64,000 bases of DNA from Phoronis australis (lineage: Eukaryota > Phoronida > Phoronidae), in assembly GCA_002633005.1 (NCBI GenBank), contig NMRA01000769.1, positions 1-64,000 of the forward strand, in the 5' to 3' direction. The translations under genes were made by a program, and so were the position numbers. Numbering within the stretch: the first letter of the stretch is position 1; each line of letters starts with the position of its first letter. The notes beneath the pieces are model-generated. The model did no database searches. It had not been told where the DNA came from and was given only the letters and a program-made list of their open reading frames with translations. Shown piece by piece: positions 60,201 through 64,000 of the stretch.

Positions 60201-61644
60201 AGAAATTGTAAAAATGGCATTTTCTTTATCTTTAACCATTTATGTAAGACATCAACTCTGATCACTTGAAAGGCATCACTAAAATAGGAAATTCTAGATT
60301 TACAGCACTGTGGGTGTATCTATACGTGTAGCGTAAGCATGTATTTCCGAGATCAGTGACGTCACATTCAACGCTTAATTTTGGAGAACAGGGATTTCAT
60401 TCCGCAAGATTAACGTGTTATGTAAAGTTGGTAACAGCGTGTTTCGTGTAGATGTAACCACTCCAAACACGGCAAAACACCCTCCACTGCTTTACAAATT
60501 AAACGCATGCACATTGCTAAGTTTCTTAGAAATCAAACATCAGAAGTTAACTTTTACCCAAACAGTAACGCCATCTGTTCGAGGGTCTATCGTTATCTTC
60601 TCACACACCCACTGATCACCCAAGTTCTGGTTGCTGCTGTAGCGAACGTCTCTTGCACCGTTTGAATAATGCAGGACCACATCGAAGTTGCTCATGGACA
60701 CAGAACTGCCGTACATATGGAGACAGAATGATATACAGCGACCATCGGACAACGCTGAAAAACATAGAAACTTTCGGAAAAGTGTTTTACGGAACACAGA
60801 AGGCGAATGACATAATATACTACACTGTATCTTCTAAAACTACCTTTGGTTCTATAGCATGTTCTTGTCGCTTTTACATGTATCTGTTAATGGATTGAGA
60901 AGCTGTTCCAGACGGGCAACATTGTAGTTCGAGAAATTGCACAACACGCTCTAAATGCCATCACGGCTTCACTGTTGCATTCACTTGGGCGTTGGATCAT
61001 GTGGTACGGATGAGACAAGTGATAAATTCTGACTAAGTGTTCGTCAAGGCATAGCACGTCAACTGATTCTAAACAGGGCACTTTGAGTAGGGACTGGGCG
61101 AGGTTTATGTTAGTTTGTTAATTTTACTGTGAAACTACTATTCGCTATCATCGCCAAAATGAACTACAAAGGGTTGTAGACAGTAACATGTCCTAAGAAC
61201 AACGTTGTAAATTTCGAAGTTGCTTGCTGAGTACAGTTCAGTGGCTGTTTTATTTATTATTTATTTATTATTACGATATTTAAAGTGAGGGTGGCCTCTT
61301 CAGTGATAGCACTGCTTTCCAAGAGGGTCCTCAACAAGAAAAACAGTAAATATAATTCAATAAAGTAATAAAACAACAATGAAATATACGTAACAAAGGT
61401 ACAATCATGAATTAAAACAGGTTGAGAATTAAGACAATAACTAAATGTGGTGAGGAAATCACGTGCTCCTTTTAAAACACGAGTGGCCTTCACGAATGAT
61501 GTGCGCCTACTTACGGAAGTCACTCGCTGAAGACAGGATTGCTTTATAGTTGTTTTTCACTGGATACGACGCCTCGCAATACATGTAATTGGAAGAGCCA
61601 TCGTAACCGGACGACGGTCCAGTGCCGAAGGTCGTAGTCTTACC
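51134..61644 (-). CDS. MAM-sushi-MAM-EGF-MAM extracellular mosaic protein, 5' incomplete
   Basis: Thirteen exons join with matching phases to 576 residues and a stop. In coding order: 61644-61515, 60754-60558, 60017-59927, 58978-58799, 58502-58402, 57793-57661, 57057-56900, 55035-54948, 53568-53452, 52976-52870, 52500-52371, 51754-51543, 51220-51134. Layout: MAM1 (1-139, its first exon not found), sushi (140-199), MAM2 (200-359), EGF (360-398), MAM3 (399-576). MAM domains are beta-sandwich adhesion domains of receptors and secreted proteins, and sushi and EGF domains bind ligands in the same setting. The protein should act outside the cell. No membrane segment follows MAM3, so the visible C-terminus looks secreted. 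The signal peptide and any further N-terminal domains lie beyond 61.6 kb, perhaps outside the window. Confidence 0.8.
51543..51754 (-). CDS. MAM gene, exon MAM3 part 3
   Basis: A 212 nt exon, phase 1 to 0, acceptor tttgattggcag and donor gtaaga. It encodes the central MAM region with VDFNYHMFGKNEGKLEIFQR, the typical F-x-Y-H-M-x-G pattern. It is longer than parts 3 of MAM1 and MAM2. Confidence 0.85.
52371..52500 (-). CDS. MAM gene, exon MAM3 part 2
   Basis: A 130 nt exon, phase 0 to 1, acceptor gacattgacag and donor gtgaat. It encodes HTGPASPAEGNTYIYYDGSW and then TATLETALIQ, matching the MAM segment T-G-P ... Y-x-Y-x-E ... A-x-L. Confidence 0.8.
52870..52976 (-). CDS. MAM gene, exon MAM3 part 1
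   Basis: A 107 nt exon, phase 1 to 0, acceptor attgtctttcag and donor gtaagt. It encodes SSSFLSGFELSKKNPLGIFK and then QLRNDSSDLTFR. It lines up with part 1 of MAM2 (FESSAHPLCDF), but both opening Cys are absent. Confidence 0.7.
53452..53568 (-). CDS. MAM gene, EGF exon
   Basis: A 117 nt exon, phase 1 to 1, acceptor aatgcgtttgtag and donor gtaagt. It encodes one EGF-like domain with six Cys: DPCDSRPC, a Ser-rich loop, STCTCVCPTGLKGDTC. The last pair has the usual spacing of eight, with the G-x-x-G turn. The second loop is extended by a run of five Ser. The symmetrical phase suits a shuffled module. Confidence 0.85.
54148..54202. repeat. Microsatellite (ct)n and (ta)n
   Basis: A ctctctctctct run passes into atacatatacatatac and then tatatatatata, with one ambiguous base at 54186. 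Confidence 0.9.
54948..55035 (-). CDS. MAM gene, exon MAM2 part 4
   Basis: An 88 nt exon, phase 0 to 1, acceptor ttttattgtag and donor gtacgt. It encodes VSFRATRGSSYRSDIAIDNM and then RITEGACKS. R-A-T-R-G ... D-I-A-I-D-N ... G-x-C is a textbook MAM end. Confidence 0.88.
55036..56899. other. Intron of the MAM gene with probable repeat remnant
   Basis: No exon is supported. At about 55925-56235 a segment opens with agtagcgtatctagga and closes with a purine-rich gggggcagggccgcccc stretch. This looks like an old transposable element, but its ends were not defined. Confidence 0.35.
56900..57057 (-). CDS. MAM gene, exon MAM2 part 3 (GC donor)
   Basis: A 158 nt exon, phase 1 to 0, acceptor ctccatctttag. 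It encodes GGAACLRLSLSMYGNTMGSF and later NDWQTVAVTVPQGTQK. The exon must end at AAG|GCAAGC, a GC donor with otherwise good consensus. No GT donor gives the right phase nearby. Confidence 0.82.
57661..57793 (-). CDS. MAM gene, exon MAM2 part 2 (GC donor)
   Basis: A 133 nt exon, phase 0 to 1, acceptor ctcctgttacag. It encodes DTTPTLNTGPSFASNRFGYV and then YFESSRPAKTGDIASLEANI. The in-frame TAG just beyond means the exon must end at ACAG|GCTAGT, a second GC donor, to reach part 3 in phase. Confidence 0.82.
58402..58502 (-). CDS. MAM gene, exon MAM2 part 1
   Basis: A 101 nt exon, phase 1 to 0, acceptor tttcttgtttaaag and donor gtgagt. It encodes FACDFESSAHPLCDFLVQSE and then EDDLDWIHIRS. C-D-F-E, P-L-C and D-D-x-D-W are the classic opening of a MAM domain. 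Confidence 0.85.
58799..58978 (-). CDS. MAM gene, sushi (CCP) exon
   Basis: A 180 nt exon, phase 1 to 1, acceptor ttttctttacag and donor gtaagc. It encodes one complete sushi domain with four Cys: PTCSDPPEVKNA, VTYICFGDFEL, VTCQANGLWSNPP, IC. The spacing and the G-x-W before the last Cys are typical. A single symmetrical exon per domain is usual for this family. Confidence 0.9.
59927..60017 (-). CDS. MAM gene, exon MAM1 part 4
   Basis: A 91 nt exon, phase 0 to 1, acceptor atttatattacag and donor gtaaac. It encodes FAFEYTRRSFKADVAVDHVE and then TWPGSCNEKP. The F-E-x-x-R ... D-V-A-V-D-H-V ... G-S-C pattern is the MAM end. Confidence 0.87.
60558..60754 (-). CDS. MAM gene, exon MAM1 part 3
   Basis: A 197 nt exon, phase 1 to 0, acceptor ctatgtttttcag and donor gtaaaa. 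It encodes DGRCISFCLHMYGSSVSMSN, the central C-x-x-F-x-x-H-M-Y-G pattern of MAM, and then GDQWVCEKITIDPRTDGVTV. Confidence 0.87.
61260..61514. other. Intron with possible SINE-like tail
   Basis: A ttatttattattacg run followed by gtggcctcttcagtgatagc and a polypurine stretch suggests a short interspersed element. The full ends were not resolved. Confidence 0.3.
61515..61644 (-). CDS. MAM gene, exon MAM1 part 2
   Basis: A 130 nt exon, phase 0 to 1, acceptor ctttgtattcag and donor gtaagt. It encodes KTTTFGTGPSSGYDGSSNYM and then YCEASYPVKNNYKAILSSAS. T-G-P-S and Y-M-Y-x-E-A-S match the second quarter of MAM. It is the most 5' exon recognised. A part 1 exon (phase 1 to 0) must lie further upstream. 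Confidence 0.8.
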
Positions 61645-64000
61645 CTGAATACAAAGTAAACTATTTGTGTGGTTCGATAACGAGGCGGATACAGAATTTT
61701 GAGCTTTAAGGTAGGGCAGGGCAGATTATTAGCCAGGATTTTATCTGTCAGTCTTTCGCACCCCTGACCTGCCAACTTGAATCTGGGTGAATTTCATGCA
61801 GGCCCCCTTGGCCGCCCTCTGAATCCTTCACTGGACATGCAACAAATTCATGTAACTTTGTCATATGAGGAAAAGAATGCCGATGTACATTCTTATTAGA
61901 CTATCACAATTCATAATTTTATTTAAATCATGTTTGCTGCCATTCAACCCACAATCTGCTATATATGACGAGACATTTGCTCAAATCAGGAGTGGATGCG
62001 CAAATGGACTCACACAACTTGGGTTGGAAATAGTGACGTCCTGGTGAAATACCTTCATGTGGGTTATAAGCTTTGATAAAGCTAACTTGCATGAAAACCA
62101 GTTTTGTGAAATAAGTAGGAAAACAATGCTTGAAAAGTAAATTCAACCGTTGTTTAAAATAGAATGCTGAATACTCCTGGCATACTGAGACAATACACGG
62201 TAGCCTATTTCACGTGACAAATGATCGATTCTTATAAACAACCAGTGAAAATGGCTCGCCTAGGACAGTGATAGGATTGAGGATTTTGTGTTGAAGTGTA
62301 CTCCTACCAATTTACGTGAATTTGTGGCATATGGCTATCTAGAATAGTCCCAGGACAACTAAAGCATATGAATAGAACACTATTTCAAAACATTGCTGTT
62401 AGCCATCATGATATTGAACCGGATTCCACACAATTTGTTCAATCCTATATGCACGCACTCCCTGGTGTAACGCCGCGCTTCCCACATGTACATAAAAGTC
62501 AAAAATGGCGACAGTGGTTTGTGAGAACAAGTTTATTTTGTTTGATATTTGACATAAAGTTCTCATTTTAGCACAGTTTTCAGTTGGCGGTACAACTTTT
62601 ACTAGACATATAAAATCATGCTATCAGATATACAAGTAGAACTATTAAGATCACACACCGTTGCAAATGTGAAACTGTGGCAATCCTCGAATACATGTAG
62701 CGCGAACTGAAGTAATTCTGAAAGACACCTTTAATAGTGTCAAAAACAGCAATTTGAGCTGCACGAGTAAAAGCAGTAATCACTTTAGGATATCGATGGC
62801 AATCACAAATAAAACAATCATTTACATAATAATTGTCAACCCCTTGTGTCTGTCTCCCCTTGTTTCGTACCGCACGTCACTCAGGAGTCTGTATGTTAAA
62901 AATACCCCCGCCAGCATTGCATTATCCAATTACCTCGTTATCCTGTCAGTGTTTGAAACTCTTGTCTTAACTTTAGTCACTACGGTACAATTATCTTCAG
63001 TCTCGTTAATAACTTGAACGAAACAACTTTTCCTTTTTGTTTCTGCACTCCGCCGGTTGTCGGACAAATCCACGCACCCTATGAGGTTGACTTCTACAAG
63101 CGTCCGTAACGTACAAGTACATGTACACTTGCTACTGCGACAATTTCGGTATCGAACGCGAACACAGAAGTTTTCAGAACTTAGGTAGGACAGTTTGTGG
63201 CGCCCCACAAACAAACTATGGCAACAAACAATGCAATAGTCTCTGCTTCGACGGTATTCACAAATTATCGCTATGGAGATGGTGACAGTCTAATGAATTG
63301 AAAGGCTTGAAATCTTACAGGATTTTATGTTATTCGAAAACTGGTCGAAAATGACACTTTTTAATTTTGATTTAAACACCAGGGGGCACCTCATATGAAC
63401 GCGCAGGAATTTATTGTTTTGATACATAAACGTCATCCCACGTGGAACATTGTGGATTTCTCTTGAGCTAGTTGGCGATTCCAACTTAACGTTGTTTATG
63501 CCCTTCACTACTTGAGTGGGCTCACAAAGGTGTACGTGGCGACTTTGTGACCACTTGATGATGCCGCCAAGAAAAATATGATTTATCTAGAAGTTAGGAT
63601 TAGTATTAAAGGACTTTTTACTTTCACCTAGCGTTCTTTTAACTCACGAGGATTTCTTAGATTGAACTCGCAGAGGCTAAAATAAAACCAGAAAATGTTT
63701 TATGTCACAGGTGTCGACAACACTCCACAAAAAACTAATTGTTCATTGATTAAATGTTCGAAGAACTCGTTGTGACCGATATTAAAACATCAACCTATCA
63801 AAATTCACGTAACAATTCCTGATATCCAGGGCCATATCCTTATGACAAAGCGTCACTGGCGGCATGACAGGACAATAAGTGTGCTCACACTACACCAAAT
63901 AATTGACAGACTAACACCTCAGGTCACTTCACAAAATGGCCGATTATAACAAAAAAGTCACGAGGAACAGCTTAAGTGGAATGCGCGAGTGGATGTGCCT
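61645..64000. other. Upstream of the MAM gene, no exon recognised
   Basis: The missing first exon of MAM1 and the signal peptide exon were looked for on the minus strand, and no candidate had the right phase and motif. A segment at about 61730-61830 (ggcggccaagggggcctgca on the minus strand) looks like a dispersed repeat. The rest holds nothing I can support. Confidence 0.4.

Noticed and set aside
61730-61830. Minus-strand stretch tested as the missing first exon of MAM1
   Set aside because: A phase 1 to 0 reading is possible, but it lacks the C-x-F-E and D-x-D-W motifs, and the sequence resembles a dispersed repeat.

Overview
This is a 64 kb window of a eukaryotic, animal (metazoan) genome. 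It is AT-rich, its genes are split by GT-AG introns of roughly 0.1-4 kb, and its domain types (MAM, sushi, EGF, ZU5/UPA-like, trypsin-like protease) are those of a multicellular animal. Frequent tacatgta-type palindromes, many minisatellites and repeated duplicated blocks suit a marine invertebrate such as a lancelet, hemichordate or mollusc. The sequence alone does not settle which. I built both gene models by hand from splice sites, intron phase and domain motifs. No transcript or database evidence was available.

Region 1 (1-14.2 kb) is repeat-rich and has no convincing host gene. A block of about 4.7 kb at 0.5-5.2 kb recurs, diverged, at 7.5-11.5 kb, with a further partial copy at 7.05-7.5 kb. 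Each full copy ends in a minisatellite of about 44-58 bp units. A stand-alone RNase H domain from a retroelement lies at 2.95-3.76 kb. An 809 bp assembly gap (12844-13652) sits exactly between two copies of a direct repeat of about 430 bp. A small element with 12 bp inverted ends follows at 14.1 kb.

Region 2 (about 15-41.8 kb, plus strand) holds one large gene. Fourteen coding exons join in frame with matching phases to 1006 visible residues and a stop. Two paralogous ZU5/UPA-like (FIIND-like) modules, each in a single large exon, are followed by a FAM111-like trypsin-family protease with an intact His-Asp-Ser triad. Between the His exon and the Asp exon lie four tandemly duplicated 69 nt exons of phase 1-1. 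Each adds 23 residues to one loop of the protease. If all four are skipped, the His-Asp spacing is 45 residues, the same as in chymotrypsin. The 5' end of the gene is not identified.

Region 3 (41.8-51.0 kb) is intergenic, between convergent genes. It carries a 52 bp tandem array and no recognised gene.

Region 4 (51.0-61.6 kb, minus strand, continuing beyond the window 5') is an extracellular mosaic protein gene with order MAM-sushi-MAM-EGF-MAM. Thirteen exons join in phase to 576 residues and a stop. Each MAM domain follows the same four-exon phase pattern. Two successive introns in the middle MAM appear to use GC donors. The first exon of the first MAM and the signal peptide were not found.

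The two genes look unrelated in function. The first reads as an intracellular, possibly defence- or damage-linked protease with autoproteolytic-type regulatory modules. The second reads as a secreted or cell-surface adhesion-type protein.
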